Shown piece after piece: positions 46,699 to 61,600 of a DNA stretch of 64,000 nucleotides; position 1 is the first letter of the stretch; every line of letters starts with the position of its first letter. The stretch is taken from positions 5,270,001-5,334,000 of the forward strand of contig NC_088175.1 in the NCBI RefSeq assembly GCF_028769735.1. Direction: 5' to 3'. The notes below the pieces were generated by a model that was given only the letters and a program-made list of their open reading frames with translations, had not been told where the DNA came from and did no database searches. The DNA is from Zonotrichia leucophrys gambelii (taxonomy: Eukaryota > Chordata > Aves > Passeriformes > Passerellidae). The position numbers and the translations under genes were made by a program.

Positions 46699-49600
46699 CC
46701 TATCTATCTATCTGTCTATCTATCTATCTACATCTATATATCTAACACCAGTCATTCAGTGCTGTGCCACTGTAATCTGGCCCAAGGGATTTATTAATGG
46801 GAACCTCAGTTACCCCACCTTCATGGCTGGGTTCTAACAGTTTTCCCATCACAAAACTCTCAGTCTGCCACCACTTTTTCCCCACACCCTGCTGTACAGG
46901 GACTGTGTACCCAGATGGAACTTCTCATGGGACTCAACTTCATGAGTTGTATCCACGTCAGGAATCCTTTGGTGACAAAGTGCATCCCATGGTCTGAGGG
47001 AACAGGCCCAGGAAGAAGCTGCCACAGGATGAGTGTGATGAACCACCCTATGCAGAACTCCCTGGGAACACATTGAAACGGTGCTGCCATCACAGAGCTG
47101 CTGGCTGAACATGCACAAGCTGCCAATGCAGAGAGGCTGCCAGGCTGGAAACCCACACCATGAACCTGCAGTAATCATCCTGCTCACTCTTTTCAGCACT
47201 TCTATGTTTCTTGTGGTTTGTCCTCCTCAAGAGCCTGCTGTCTGGTCTCTGTGAAGCCAAGTGGGAAAATTGCACCTCTGGGAGTGGGGCAGCCAGGGGA
47301 TGCCAGGAGACAACTCCCATACCTGATCAATGAGTGCATTGTGAATGATTGCAGCTTCCTGGCTCATCTTTCTGCTCACTTGCTGACGTGTGTCCTTATT
47401 CATTTTCCATCTGGGTTTGATGATCTGTGTGACATATTCCTTCACCACGTATTTATGAACTTCATGTAGAAGGTCCTGGTTAAAAAGAAGCAAACCTCAT
47501 GAGTTTTTTGTCCATTCAAGACCAAGGCAGTGAGAGAGGGCAGGGAAAGCCCTCAGGTCTTTGGCAGTACCTGAGGGAGGTACAGGAAGGCAGCACACCA
47601 TCAGCCAACACTCATACCTGCAGCCCCCAGAGTTATAAAGAGCAAGCACTGTTGCAGAGGAGTCTGCAGGTCTCACCACAGCCTGAAGATGATGGTGTGG
47701 CCCCTCAGCATTCCTGTGCCAGGTGAGGGACTGGCTGCCTACCTGCCCCAGGGGCTCCCTCATGTGCTGCAGGTGCTCGGAGAACTGCGAGACTGCCAAC
47801 GCCAGAGAGTCCGGCCTTTCCGTCGCCAAAATCCAGCTCTTGGTCAGGATTTTCTTAAGGAGTGGCTGAAAAAAGACCAACTCACTGCTGGCACAGGTGT
47901 GTTCAGAGAAGCTGATGATGCCCTAGCTGAAGGCACCCAGCTATACACCTGATCTAGGCTTGAACTGAAAGCACAGGGCACCCCCTCTGCATGGAGACAC
48001 ACGAGGAGCAGGCTGGGTTTCTCTCTCCACCCAGGCAATTCACACCCATATCTCCCCTTCCTGGGTAGGCATCCCAGTGCAGAGAGGAGAAGCATCACGC
48101 CCTGAGCAGGAGAGGTTTTGGCATTAAAGGCTTATTTAGGATACCTAATTTTCTTGCTCTGTGCCACCTTCTGATCCACCAACTCTATTTCTTTAGGTAA
48201 GTAAATGTGTTTTTCTAATATACTGGGGAAGAAAGAGATGAGAATGTTAATCACAAGCAACTCAGGCATGACTAGAACAGGCTGTGGTGGGCAACCATGT
48301 GTGCCAGTGTTACATGGAAACAAAAATTCACTTGGTAGTGAATCTCTTGGAAATCAGCTCAGTAATCCATCACCTCTACAGCATTTTCCATATGGAAATC
48401 AAGCTCTTTGTGTTCACAGTCCTTCCAGGAGGCTCTCTGTACTCCTGCAGACCTACATGAAGTCTTGCTTGGATTTTCCTTCTGCTCTTTGCTCAGATGT
48501 GGTGGTGGGGGAAATGGCAGCTGGAAGCATCTCCAACATTATACCTCAAAGTTAGGGATGACATGGGACTGATGGCACAGTTTCCCATCTGTCCTGGGTA
48601 CAAGGTGCTCTGACCAAGTGTCCTTAACAGGTTATTTTCCTTTGTTGGGTCCCTAGAGGTAATGTACCCTCATATAGAAACAGCAATATCTGCTAAAGAC
48701 TTCTGGCACCTGGAAGACCCCTCCCTAAAGGTCAAATGCAAAATATCCTTCCTCTGGCATGTCCCCTTTTCTCTTCCTAGCTCTCACGATCTCTGTCTTT
48801 AGACTCCTGGCAGTCTCCTTCCCAATTATCTCCCCCCTTGCTGTGCTCCCAGCCTGCCTGAGAGCTGTTTAGAAATGCTTTGATTCGGCCTCTCTCAGTT
48901 CTCACGACATTTCAGCTCTCTTGCTCAATGCCTTGGCTAGGGCCTTTCCTCATCTGCTGCTTAGGCTCCAAAACAAGATCTGCAGTCACTGGAAAGTCCC
49001 CTTGGCCAGGAGGGCTTGGCTTAGGTTGGAGAAATTCCATGACTGCCCTAGTTTCTGGAACTTATGTTTGGAGATTTAGAAAGTGAATTAGAATAAGTGA
49101 AAGGGGGTGGGACCAAAGGCTTGATTTCCCCCATCTCTTCTATAACACCAGCTGGAGCTAGCAGACCCCAAGTGGCTGAGAGCAGAAAGGTTCATCTACA
49201 GCACCTGAGAAGCACAAATGTCATTGCAGCACATTGCCTTTTACACCTCTTAACACAAGTCAAATTCTATCAGAGTTTTATCAGTTGATACAAGACCTTT
49301 AGCATTCTCATTCTGGAGCAATCAGTCTTTTGTCACCATGGGAGCAGCCTGGAAAAATCACCCCTACCAGAATGAATTCTGTCCTATCTGACAGACTGTG
49401 ATGGTAGATCTATGAATCAGTAAGTCAAAGTCCTGAAAAATCCAAATGATTTGATAGAAGGAAAAGTGTCCCATTGGTGGTGTTCAGTCTCCTGTGCTTC
49501 ACTTCAGATAAAATTTTCCCCACTGCTTTGCCTGAGACTGAAAGCTGCTAAATATCCTTTTTCTTTTGATTGCTATTAACAGCTTGAAAAAATGTATCAT

Positions 49601-52600
49601 TTCTCCTAGAAAAAAATTCCCAGAATGCTGGAAGTGTTGCTTTTTAAGGGGGATTTCAACAGGTGTGAATTACATTTTGGAGGGACCATAATGTCATGTG
49701 CTGCAAAATGAGGTTTAGCTGGTGAGACAAGGGAAGGGCAACGACCCTCAGATGCTGCACATAACCCTTATAATAAGGAAATAATGTGGCCAAGATCCTC
49801 TTACCTGTGTTTTTGTTCTTAATTTTGTTAAAAAAATATTTGTGAAGTTCCTTGTCAGAGTTGCCAAAATCTTCTGCAGCTCCTCAGTATTGACTTTAAA
49901 CACTGTTTCCAGCCCTGACCTACAGAGAGACAGAGATCACCAATGAGTTAAGGTTAAAATGTAAACTATTACATGGCCCTAAGCATGTTATCTGGATTGG
50001 CATGATGGATATTATTTTAAAATAAACTTGAGTTTCTACTACTTCCTCTTGGAAACACTTACTGAGTCAAAGTAGTGGCTCTTTTTGCACAATCCTGTAC
50101 ACTGAAAATTAATCACAGATGAGTAACTGTGGTGAAAAACCCCCTCAGATTTCCTCATCAGGTGCAGTGACAGTGCAGCCATGCAGAGCAGTTGCGTAGG
50201 CCAGTTGCTTTTTCACTTGAGCAACATCTCTGCAAAATGATTTCCAGGTACCTGGGAGAGAACTGAGGGCTGTGGGGGGAAAGTAAATAATAAAGCCAGA
50301 GAAGGGAAAGCTGCTGACCCTGTGTCCCCCAGAGCCTGTCTGATTCACTCCACACAATGTCCAGCAGCATCAGCTGGGATGGTAACTACAGGGATGGAAA
50401 CCTGTGGAATTTCCTAAGGACAGTGCATACTTCTGCAATGTTTCACCTTATGAGAAAGAAAATTCTGAGAGGTTAATGAAATTCCTTGTGTGTGTGTGTG
50501 CTTTAGGGGCATTGTGACCTCCTGGACCTCCTGGCTTTCTTCTCACTTTCCATCCCTGTCCCACTGTAACATGCTCAGTGTTGGTGAGGAGGGGAACTGA
50601 GGCAGCACCACCACAAAAAAAAGGCATCACCTGTGATGCCTGAGCATCCCTGGATGTGCCACATCCACTGCTGTAACCACAGAGAACAGCAGGTTCCTGT
50701 CACTGCCCAGATTTATGTCTGAGGCTGCTCTGGCAGGACTGCAAGGCACCAACACCATCCCTGTCATCCCAGGCTGGAGATCAGGACTGTAACTCCAGTT
50801 GAACACCTGAAGTCTGGGTCCAGCATCCCAAAAAATCGTGCTGTTGGGACACCTACCTCTGCCCCACAAGTCATCACTCCGGGCTGATGAAGGTTTAATT
50901 GACTCAGGAATAAACCCATCACCCAAACAATTCTAGCTCCCTGCCTGGGGCTGGCGTCTCCCTTCAGCCCCTGTCCATTGCCCCGCAGGGAAGGGGCAGC
51001 AATGTCGCGCAGCGGCAGCAGGAGGCAGGGAAAGCCATTTCCTCGGCGAGGTGAGCATTGCTGGAGACACCGTGCCACCTAGAGACGTGCTGGCGGTAGT
51101 GCTCGCTGCGGATGGAGCCGTCGGCTCCTGCGAGACACAGCCCGAAATCCCCTCCGTCCCCCGAGTAGTTCTTGGCATGAGCATCCCTGCCGGAGCGGTG
51201 CAGCAGCAGGGGCTGGAAATCACACCCAATCTTCCGGGTGGCCAGAGCCCACGCACTAATCCTGTGCTGTTTGGCCGGGTTGACAGACAAAAGCAGCACA
51301 TCTGCATGGCAAAGATGTCCCCAGATGCTGATGAGCCCCTGGACCTCAGCACGGGGCTGATGGACCAGACCCTGGGACATGCACTCACTGCACCATCCTA
51401 CTTATGGGCGAGTGCTGGATCTTTGACAGTCAGCCTGAGGATACCTGTTCTTCAGAGGCACTTTCCAACATGTGGCTTGAAGTAACTAATTCATGCAAAG
51501 CCCTGGAAGTTCCAGATGCCAGCAGCAATGGCAGGCATTTATTTTTGGGTTGAGTGCTTTCATGGAATCTCCTCCAGCCCAGTGCCAAAGGCAGCCTTGA
51601 GGGCATGTTTCTGAGTTTTTTCTGCTAACCTCCAAAACAGAAAAAAAAAAGGAAAAAAAAACTCCCCTGAGGATGAAAAAGATGCTCTGAAAATGAGTTC
51701 AAAACTCTCTTGCAAGCACTGCATCCATTCATATTTCTGTCTCTTCACCCTTGTTGCTTTTATTTGCATTCCTTGGAGGAAATCCTCCCTAGAGATTAGA
51801 AGGGCTGGAGGCTGAGCAGCCACCAGGGCACTCAAGGAGAGCTTGGTCTTTCCTTTCCAGATCCTGCCACCCCCCAGACCCCAGAAACCCCAGTGGCTCA
51901 GGGAGAGCAAACTTACACCAGGTCATGGAAGCTGTTGATGTAGGCAACAAGGTGGGGCACAAAGCTGGGGCTGTCCTGGGCAGTGCTCCACGCCATGAAC
52001 TCCTGCTCAAACCTGTAGGAAAATACAGCCAGGTATCACTAACGGTGGGGCACTGAGGATGCCTCATCTTCTGTGTACATGGTGGTGTCAGGAGACACCT
52101 GTGGCTGGCCCAACCTGTCCCCTCTGTGTGCAGACAAGGTTTTTCCAGCTGTCATAACAAGTGTGTGCAGTGGAGGGAATAGATGGCAGATAATTGTGGG
52201 TTTAGGATGTGCTCGCTTGAGCAGGTATGCAGCACTTCTGGAGAGATGCCAGGGATGTTGGGAGGCCAAATCTCTGACTTTTCCTCATGCTGAGGGTTTA
52301 ATTGCAGGTGTGCTACACAGGCTTATAAGTCTGAGCTTTCATTTTGCTGGCTTTTGGGGCAATATATTATGTGCCTTTTGAGAACACAGGGCTGATTTTA
52401 TAACAGAAGATGTATAGGAATAGGGCAGTGCATCTACACCTTTCCTCCCCCCAAAACCTCAGTGTGGTTTTTAGGTAGTTGTTTTATTGTAGCCCCACTT
52501 TCATGGGGTTAACAGCTGTTTCACAGCCAGATCCATGCTGAAGGCAGGAGGCTGCATGCTCAGGCAGCCTTTGCCTGGTGGTCCCATTCTTTGTCATGGT

Positions 52601-55600
52601 ATGAGCAGGCCCCAGCCTCTTGCATCTCAAAAACCTCATGCAGGTTTTTTAAGCAAAAGCTTAACTTTCAGTCCCTTAATTTGAGAGCCCTGGCTGCTCC
52701 AGCTTGCATTTTATGCAGTTTTTGGTTTAAAAGAAAAATTATTGAAAAGGAAAAAAAATTAAGAAAAAAAAATAAAAAAGAAACAAAGAAAAGGGAAAAT
52801 AAGAACAAAGAAAAAAAAAAGTAAAAACATTATTTCAGCAATTTCCTTTGGACACTGGGTAGATTTTAAGGGACTCAGGAGGCAGCTCAGCTGTGTGTTT
52901 TGCCAGGGTATACAGACAGGGTCTCATCAGCCCTTTTTTATGTCCATAGCCAGAGAAAACCACTCAGCAGGACTCATCCCAGGATACCCTTTTGAGCAAA
53001 CAGGCTTTTGGTCTGAGGGGTCCATAAACACTGCTTGCTCATGACTGAAGCTGCAAGTGATCAGTGTCCAATGTCACAAAAGTCCTGGGTGATGGGACTG
53101 CAGTGATCTCATCCCTTTCTAGGTAGCAGCTACTTCCCAGACCTTTGACAGTAGAATTTTGGACTCACAGAGTCCCATCTGGGTTTGTTTATGACTCCCT
53201 CCAAGCTGTTTTGCAGCTTGCTTTTTACTGGGTTCACTGTGATCTCCAATTCTCCCAGGAGCAGCCTTGTACCTGCTCAGTGCCAGTGTCTGGTCCAGTG
53301 CCTGGACCTCCTCCCTGTTTTTTTACCAGTGTGGGGCTCATTTAGAAAGAAAGTACTGCTCAGAGCAGTGATGACCTTGGTATGAATTCAAGCAGCTCTG
53401 CCATGCACAACTCAAGCATTTTTGTTTCCAGGCCTCCACTGATAGCTCCAGATGACTTCACGTGCTCCCCAATGATCTAGAAAAGGGAATGAAGAAACTC
53501 CAGTGAGTGGGACAAGCACTGGTGAAACATCCTTCACAAGGATCTCAGGCAGCTTTGGCTGGTAAGAGTGGCTCACCTAGCAAAGGGGCAAACAGCAACT
53601 TGTTGCCAGGAGGTTTTCATTAACCTCTGGCAGTTTTAAAAATTATAATGCAGAATGGGCCAAGAAGCACCAAATTATTTGTGATGTCGTCATTTACCCT
53701 TAATGGCCTCATGCCCTTCTGCTGTCTGAGTGTGATTAGAGGCAATGTTGGCTGGAGCTCTGGGGTGTCCTTGTGTCATCCTTCTCTTTTGGGGGAAATT
53801 GCTGGAATTCCCCCAACCCTAAGCCCAAGGGGAGCTGAGCTGTCCCCGTGCATGGCCCCATGATAAAGGTGACTATAAGCCCCATCCCTGAGGGCCCACA
53901 CAAGCCCCCTTCTCAGGAGTGATACCAGGGCAGCACAGAGGGTCAGGCATCACCCTGAACTCTTGTTTGCACTGGAACTCCTCCCAGATTCCCATTCCCA
54001 CAATCTCAGCTGCACTTCTGGACTGAGGTGTGTTGCAGTCCTACTCTGGTACTTCCCATGGCCTCCTATCCATCTGCTAAATGATTTCAGACCTGCCTTC
54101 CCTGTGATCACATAATGTGTCATATTCCTCTATGGAAAAAGAGTCACATCAGTGGGCAAAACTCTTTGATTTTCTTTCTTTCTCTGTCCCTCTCTTTTTC
54201 TGTTAGTTTTATTTAATTGAAATGACTCAACCAATTGAGTGATGAGAATTAATCCAAACCCCTCCTGCCTTTATTACCCTGTAGTCCTTAAGCTAGTAGG
54301 GGCTTTTGTTTTTTGTACTGTTTAAATTGGAGTGGCTGTCACTGCCTACAGCCTTTCCCCAGCTTCCACAGCCCTGGGACAAAGTTGCTCTTTAAGCCAA
54401 AGGTTTTTTCAAAGAAACCTTTTCTTTCCACCTTTTTTCCAATTCTCTTTCTTCTTCCTAATCAAAGAGGTTTAGGGACTTTAAAATCAGTTGCCTATTA
54501 TGTTGCTGACACAATTGACAGCAGGTTTAATTTGCAGCTAGAAGGCAAGCGGGAGAGCTAAAAGTTGTAATAAACGGCATTTTCTGCTCTAATGTATTCT
54601 GCCAGTGTGTGACTTACATAAATTATCGCAGGAGGCGGTACCTCCACCCCAGAAGGAAACGATCCAGTTTCCCTGGAGCCACAGAGACACCTCCCCCCCA
54701 TCCCCCAGCTAATTAAATACCGTTTGAATATCAAAAGAGACTGAGGCGTGGTAGAGGTTTTCCTCCTCTTCTAAACGAACTTCCTTCTCCCACTTCTCTG
54801 TGACCTCCAGTCTCAGGATGTTTCCAAAACAACTTTTGATTTTCTCCTAAATGTTAAACATAGGAAGGAAACACGCAGCTCAGGATAATGAAGCAAACAC
54901 AAGTGCAGCACCTCGCTGCATTTTGCTCCATCAGCATGCACAGCATGATAAGGTGAGCAGAGTCACAGGCCTTGCTCCAGACCTCAGGAGAAACCAGGAA
55001 CTGTGCTCTGTGTGTGCAAGGTACTCCCAAATCAAAGGAGAGTCATTTTCCTGGCAGGGAAACAGTGGATCAGCTGTTTGTTTGATTGCAAAGTCCTCCA
55101 GCACATGGAATGCACCAGGTCAGGATTAAAGGTCAAACCAGTCCTTTCCAGGGTACAGCCACTCAGGTAAGCAGCAGCACTGCTCAGTCCTGGCTGATAA
55201 ATCAATCTTGTTGCTGGTGAAACAAAAGTGATCTTTCACCAGCATGGTGGAGCAATACTGATTTCATTCAGCTGGGTACCTTGAGCTCACCTTGAGCTGT
55301 GCCTTGATTCAGAAATTATTTGCAACAAAATGTCTGAGCCCAGCAAAGAGCCAGGAAAGTCTCACACAGGGTGCCAGGCAAGGACTGCAGAAAGACAATG
55401 GGGAAGGGGCTTCATCAGAGGACACAAACCATGAGTGTGTTCTCTGGTGGGAATGCCCAAAGTCTGCCAGTAGCACACCTCAGCTGGGCTGGAGGAGATC
55501 CCACACAAGGACAAGCTGCTAGAATGCCTTAGCCCCTGACTTTGCAATGCAAAGTACAATCTGCTGAAGCCCAGCAATGACCTTTCAGTAAGTGTCTGCC

Positions 55601-58600
55601 ATACTGAGTGGGTCTGGTCCAGTCCTGTTGGCTCTCCTTGGGTCCCCAAGGTGGCACTCAGGAGTTTTTTGCTTTAGAGTACAGGCCACTCTGTGTGGGG
55701 CCAGTAGGACTCAGCACCTGGTGGGGCTGGAAACCACAATATAGTCATCCAAGACCTCTGTATGGGAGGCTGGGGCTCCTGTACCTTCCCTGGGGGGCAC
55801 ATGGGGTCAAACCTCTCACCTTTGCAGAAGCAATGTAGTTGTTTTTCAGTTTATCCCAATCAGCTGGTGTTAACAGCAAGGACAGGTTTTCTGTCTTAAC
55901 CTCTGGTTTGAGCTCAGGATGACCCAGAAAGAATTCACTGGAAAGAATCAAATGAAAAATTGTAATGCCTCAGAGTGTGAATAAACTGATAGAATATTCA
56001 TGCAGCATGAGCTACATAATTACTAAGCCATGAGAAATATACTTAAAGCTTAAATTGTGCCGCTTGTTTTCAAGGTTTAACAAGAAAATCTTTCCTTTCT
56101 ATTCAAAATCCTAATTATTCAAACCCAAAATGATCTAAGGTTCCAGCCCACTTCAGAAATCATGAGACTTCTGAGTTGTTTGGACATGAAAAGTGCTATG
56201 AGAATTTACTTTTTAAAATAAACAACGTGAAGCTGACTCATTTGACTAGGAGCTTGCAAAATGCCTCTCAGGGTAATTCCTGTAGTAGTGCATTGCTCTG
56301 GAGTTAGCCCATCTCCTGCCTCCCCTGCAGTGTCACATCACGGCTCATGGCAGCCTGTGTTTGTCCCCGTGCACTGTCCTGATCCAGGGGAGGTGGCAGA
56401 GCAGGACCTGGAGGGCACTGCCATGCCTGGGACACGAGCCATGCTCCCCTGCAGATGGAAGTGGTGGGTGGACGTGCAGCTACAGAGTCTGACTCCAAAG
56501 AGGGCTCCAAAGCTGACACCAGACTTTGCTGCTCACTTTCCTCTGGACTGACATGTAATCAGGCCAGCTGATTAGCACAGGAGCAGGGGAAGGGAGGGAG
56601 TGCCTGTGTTCCTCTCTCTGGGGCAGGAAAAATGTTATTAGCCTGTACAATTGAATGTGCTGCTCCTGCAACCTGCCGCAGACTGTGGAGGCACCGCATC
56701 TTGCAGGGCAGTGAAGGTGGAAATGAGAAGGAAGAAAATATTCATGCCCTTGATGAAGGTGGGGCCTAAATTTTGAGCTGTCATCTTGTTAATTGAGGAA
56801 CGTGCCTGCAGTGTCCTTCACACAGCCTGCACATTTGCTCAGCCACCAAAAAGGGTTCCCATTGCCACACCAGCACTGTGCCCACAGCTGGGCTCAGATA
56901 CAAGTGAGGACTGTAATGTACAAGGTCAGGCTGCTGCAGAGTGACTGCTCAGCATAAAATAAGTTCAGCCTGCTGGTAGTGTCCTGGAGTCAATGGTTCC
57001 ATGGTCATGGTTCAGATTTCCCAGAAAGGAACATCTCCACATGTGGAGCATTGCACAACCCAGCTGCTCCTTTTAAAGGAGAACACAGATTTAAATATGG
57101 ACTCTCCACCACAACTGAAAGGACAAATGTGTACTCAAGGGGCCTATTCCACCTCTTTTTTTTTTCCCCATTTGTTTGAATTGTAACATCAAAATGAGTT
57201 TAGGTCAGTCAATCTCTTCCTTTTTGATTATTTATTCCAAGAGACAATGAAGTTTTTTTTGAATGGGAAAATCAAATTGAAATAGCCAGGTGATTGCAGC
57301 CAGAACAGCCAGGTGATTGCAAGCAGTGCTCAAAACAACTGCAAACTCTTAATAAGCCCTTTCTCAGAGAAATATGGCAGGGGCACTTTTCTTTGGTACA
57401 GAACCTGGCTGCTGAAGCTAATTTTTCTCTTTCTCTCCTGCCATGCCAGTGTGAGGCAATGCAGGAATTTCCCTTCAGATGAGATCTGCAGGGATTTGTG
57501 ATGCTGAAGGGGTTGCACACATCATTATGGTCACCACACTCTAGGTGGGCTTTTAAGAGCAACTGGGTTAAGCTCACAGAAGAAACCTCTTGAGGGCTGT
57601 TCAAAACCAAGACCACCTGCAATGGAAATGTTTCTTACCCAAAAGCTACCCCAGGCTAGGGGTGTTCTGGGCAACAGTGTGCTGTTGCTTGCCCTGCTCT
57701 GTCATTGCCTCCTTCCTGACCAGTTTGACCCACTGTTTGGCTCAGTGCTGATACTCCTGCCTTCACTCCTTCTTGGTTTTGAGGGCTGCCAATGGGTTTG
57801 TGTTTCTCCCTTCCTTGAACATCTGCTTCAGGCCATATCTGGAGCCCAGCTACCAGGACAGACACAATTTTGCTTTGACAGAGCTGTTTTCCCATGCTTA
57901 TTTTCCAGACCCCTAAACTGCAAGGAGCTATGTCTTAAACCCCTCCCATTCAACCAACAGACACATCTGAGACAGAGCCTTTCTTTTCATGTGTCTAATT
58001 ACCTCAATGATGTCTTGACTCCTTTTAGAGGACTCTGACCCCTTGCATGGGGTAATGTGGCCCGTTTCCAAATGTATCACAATTTTAATTAAACAGGAAG
58101 AAGACATCCCCCACAGGCCCCTGCCTGTGCCTGGAAAAGTCACTGAACAGCTGTTGGATCTTGCAAAATATATGCAGAAAGGAGCACGTTTATCAGAGCA
58201 GGTTTATCAAATGCTGGGAGGAGCTTCCTGGCACATGGGAACAGCAAGTGGGACAGGGAGGGGAAAATGGGGTGATGTAGATCTGAAAAAAAGCAGCAAG
58301 TGCTTTATCCACAGACCTTTGTCCCCACCTATTAACAGATTTGCTATCTGGCTCCACTGTAGTCACTGCATCCCTCTTGCTTGCTTGGAAAACTGAGAAT
58401 AGCCTGGTGCTTTTGTAGTACCCCACAGCCCCATGGCTCCCCAGAGGAGGCAGAGGCATTGTGGCAAACACAGCAGCTCACCTGTGGTAGGTGTTGGCCA
58501 CCCAGTTAAGCAAGGTGTAGAGCTCATGGAAGTCCAATGGTCCCTGGGAGAGTTCTTGCAAATGTGAGGCAATGGCATCGTGAAAAGCTCCCACATATGT

Positions 58601-61600
58601 GTCACACACCTGGTACTCCTCTGGATAGCATTTTTTTACTGATGACTTGATTTTCAGTAAATCTTCCTTCAGGTGCTCCTGGAGAAAATGTAAGTGGAGA
58701 TGAAGCCAAGAAGTTTCTTCTTCCCTTGATGCCATGGGTGCCTTCAGGACTCTTTTTCTTGCACTCTCATTGACAGCTTCCCTCCATTGCTCCCTCCACT
58801 TTCTGGGCCTGCCCAGCAAATCTGAGCCAGGACGAGCAGCACTGTCTGTGCTGGAATGAGCTGCTTCTTCAAGGGCAATTAAAGTCACCATGGAGGTCAG
58901 CATGGTATGCTGTAAATTGGGGTCCTCCAGTGTTTCTTCCACTATGGATTTGATTGCATTTGTGATGGAGTTATAAAGCAAATCCACATCCTTGGATTTC
59001 CGTACAAGCTCCTGGGGGTTATCTCTGTATTTCTCAGAATCCCATTCAGAGATGGTTTCATCTTCCATTAGCTTGATACTTGCAAATGCTTGCAAAAGTT
59101 GTCTTTTCTGAATGAGTTCATTGATTTCCATTACTGCAGAAACAGGGGGAAGGGGTTGGGACAAAGCAGGCATTAGGTTACTGACAGGTTGGTAACAAGA
59201 TGCCTGACAGGGAGACTTCCAGGGGGCTGTTCAGAGTAGTCAGGTCCCAGCAGTGCCTCTGAGACTGCCCCCGGGCCTCCCTGATCTCCTCAGCTCCTCT
59301 TGGACACAGGAGAGGAAAACAGTGGGAAAGCAATCACTGCAAATTGAGCCACATCCCTAAACAGCTGGTTACAGAGACAGGAAATATCAAAAAACCTGCT
59401 GATAGCTCTGCAAGAAGGCCTCAAGCAATGGCTGGTGAGGCTGTACAGAGGTACACTGGAGGTTCAGGCTGCACAGAACTCTGCCTTTCTGGCTCTGTCC
59501 CTCTGCTGGTGTGGAGATGAGGTGGAACTGGCAGCAGGAATGGTTCAGGATATGCCTTACCAGCAGGATTTCCTTTAGCATGGGTGTCCTTGTTTTCCTG
59601 CATCCCACTGTGCTCAGCACAGCTCTGCTGCTGTGTTGGCCATGGTGGTGTAGGCCAGCTCAGGCACCTCTGAGCATTTCAGTGTGCTGCCCAAGAGGGC
59701 AGGGAGAGTGCCCAGGGTTCTGGCAGGGACAGTGGGAGGGAGCACAGCAGGCCAGACCCCTTTGGGTGTCCTGAACTCTTGGGTCAGGTCTCTCTCTCCA
59801 CACATGGTTATGTGTGTCCCAGCCTACCCACAAGCATGTCCTCAGAGACTCCAGGGCCTGAGAGAGCCTCTTGTCTGTAAGCCCACAGTCAGGTGCCAAG
59901 CACTGCCTCACACCAGTGATGTTTTTTTCCCAAATGCTGAGCACTACTGTTCCTCAGTGGTTTGGGGAGTTGTGGGCATTGCAGGGGCATATAAACCTGT
60001 GGCTCTGTGGTGCTCCTGGTACTCAGGTCTCACATGGGTTTCTCCACCTCCTTTTGGCACCTGCTGCCACAATTGGCTGGTGTTGGCTGGGGAGAAGTCA
60101 TTCAATACTGCTCTCCCCAAAGTGGCTGAGGTCTACTGAGTTTCCCACCTGTGTTTTGTGAAGTCTTGCTCATGCAAGAACCACTGCCTATTTGCCAGTA
60201 AGATAAGAAGTATTTGCCGTGTGTTGAGGAGATCCAAGAGCACTGTTAGCTTTTGAGAGACCCCAGAAAGCTCTCACCCTCTCCACCTCCCTAACAGATG
60301 CTTTGAACAGGAGATCCCACTCTGACACTGGGCATAAGAAAAATACTAAAGAGAAGGGAAAGAGTGTCCCTTAGGTACGTGTGGCCGCTGCTTCTGGGAC
60401 ATACACAGACAAAATGACATGGAAAAATTGGAGAGCGCTCAAAGAAGGACTGGCTCATAGCACATCATTTCTGCCCCTAGGCTTGTCTGCACACAGGTTT
60501 TATGCCATATGTACCAAGTAATCTTTGTAGCATAAGAGTATTTTTATGAAGACAGAAATATGCCAAATAACCAAACTACTGATGCATCACAGAACACATA
60601 GATCTTTGAGTGCCTACATGGTGCTACAGTTGCTTCTGCACTCACAAAGGAGGGAAATTCTACCAATTAACTTAGTCTCTTCTAGATAAATTAATATAAA
60701 ACCTGTGTTTACACAAATGCTTGCAGTGAGAGACTAGAGAAATACATTCTGTTCTGTTTATCAAAGTGAGAAAACACCATTTAATCACCATCTAGGATAA
60801 TTATTCAGGGAGGTGATGTTGGGTGCTAAATGGATCTTTAATTCAGCAATACAAGATCAGCCAGCTGGTGGTTGAAGGAAGACAATTGAAAGGCAATTAA
60901 CTATTATGCAGCTTAATGGTGCACGTGGTGGAATCTCCATCACTTGCCATATTATCTCAGGATGGGCTGTGTTTCTGACAGAGCTGCTCTAGTCCAGGCC
61001 AAACACAAGCTATTGGGCAGAGAATGGGCTTTATTTGTGCAATTTCTCAGCTCGTTTATTTCAGGAGATCAGGAAGCTTGTGATAACATTTTCTGCCACT
61101 CCTTATCTCTGACCCTGGAGATCAGACTAGCCAGGTTTATGAGATGGGCTCAGATCCAGCTTACCAAGCTCACAATGTATCAATGTAAAGCAGTAAATCT
61201 CTTCCCAGCACAGTAGAGCACATTACAGCAGTGAGGCAGTGTCAGCCCATCTGATTCCTGTGGTACTCTATGCAGTACACCAAGAATTTCTTTCTAGAAA
61301 TTTAGGGTGAGGAAAGGCCAAGTCATGTTTCACCTCAGTCTATCTCCATGTGAATGCATTGTAGCACCTCTGCCTTGAGAAGGTGGAGGGACAGCAGTGC
61401 TCAAACCATTATCAAAGTCATTGCAGTCTGCTCACACCTGGGGAAAGGTGAGAGCTGTGCTAAAGGGAATTGTTGTAATTTGTCTGACACCAATCTATAA
61501 AATTTTGACAAAACACATGAGAGTAACCAGCCTGAGGAAGATCAAAATCAAATACTTGCAACACTGCTGTTGTGAGGACAGGTGGAAAGTCAATGCAAGA

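Noticed and set aside
48140..48223. Exon-like segment on the minus strand (LEKHIYLPKEIELVDQ) with a CTTCCCCAG acceptor
   Set aside because: It lies between two phase-0 exons of EXOC3L4, and in phase 0 it has a stop after nine codons. The paralogue has no exon here.
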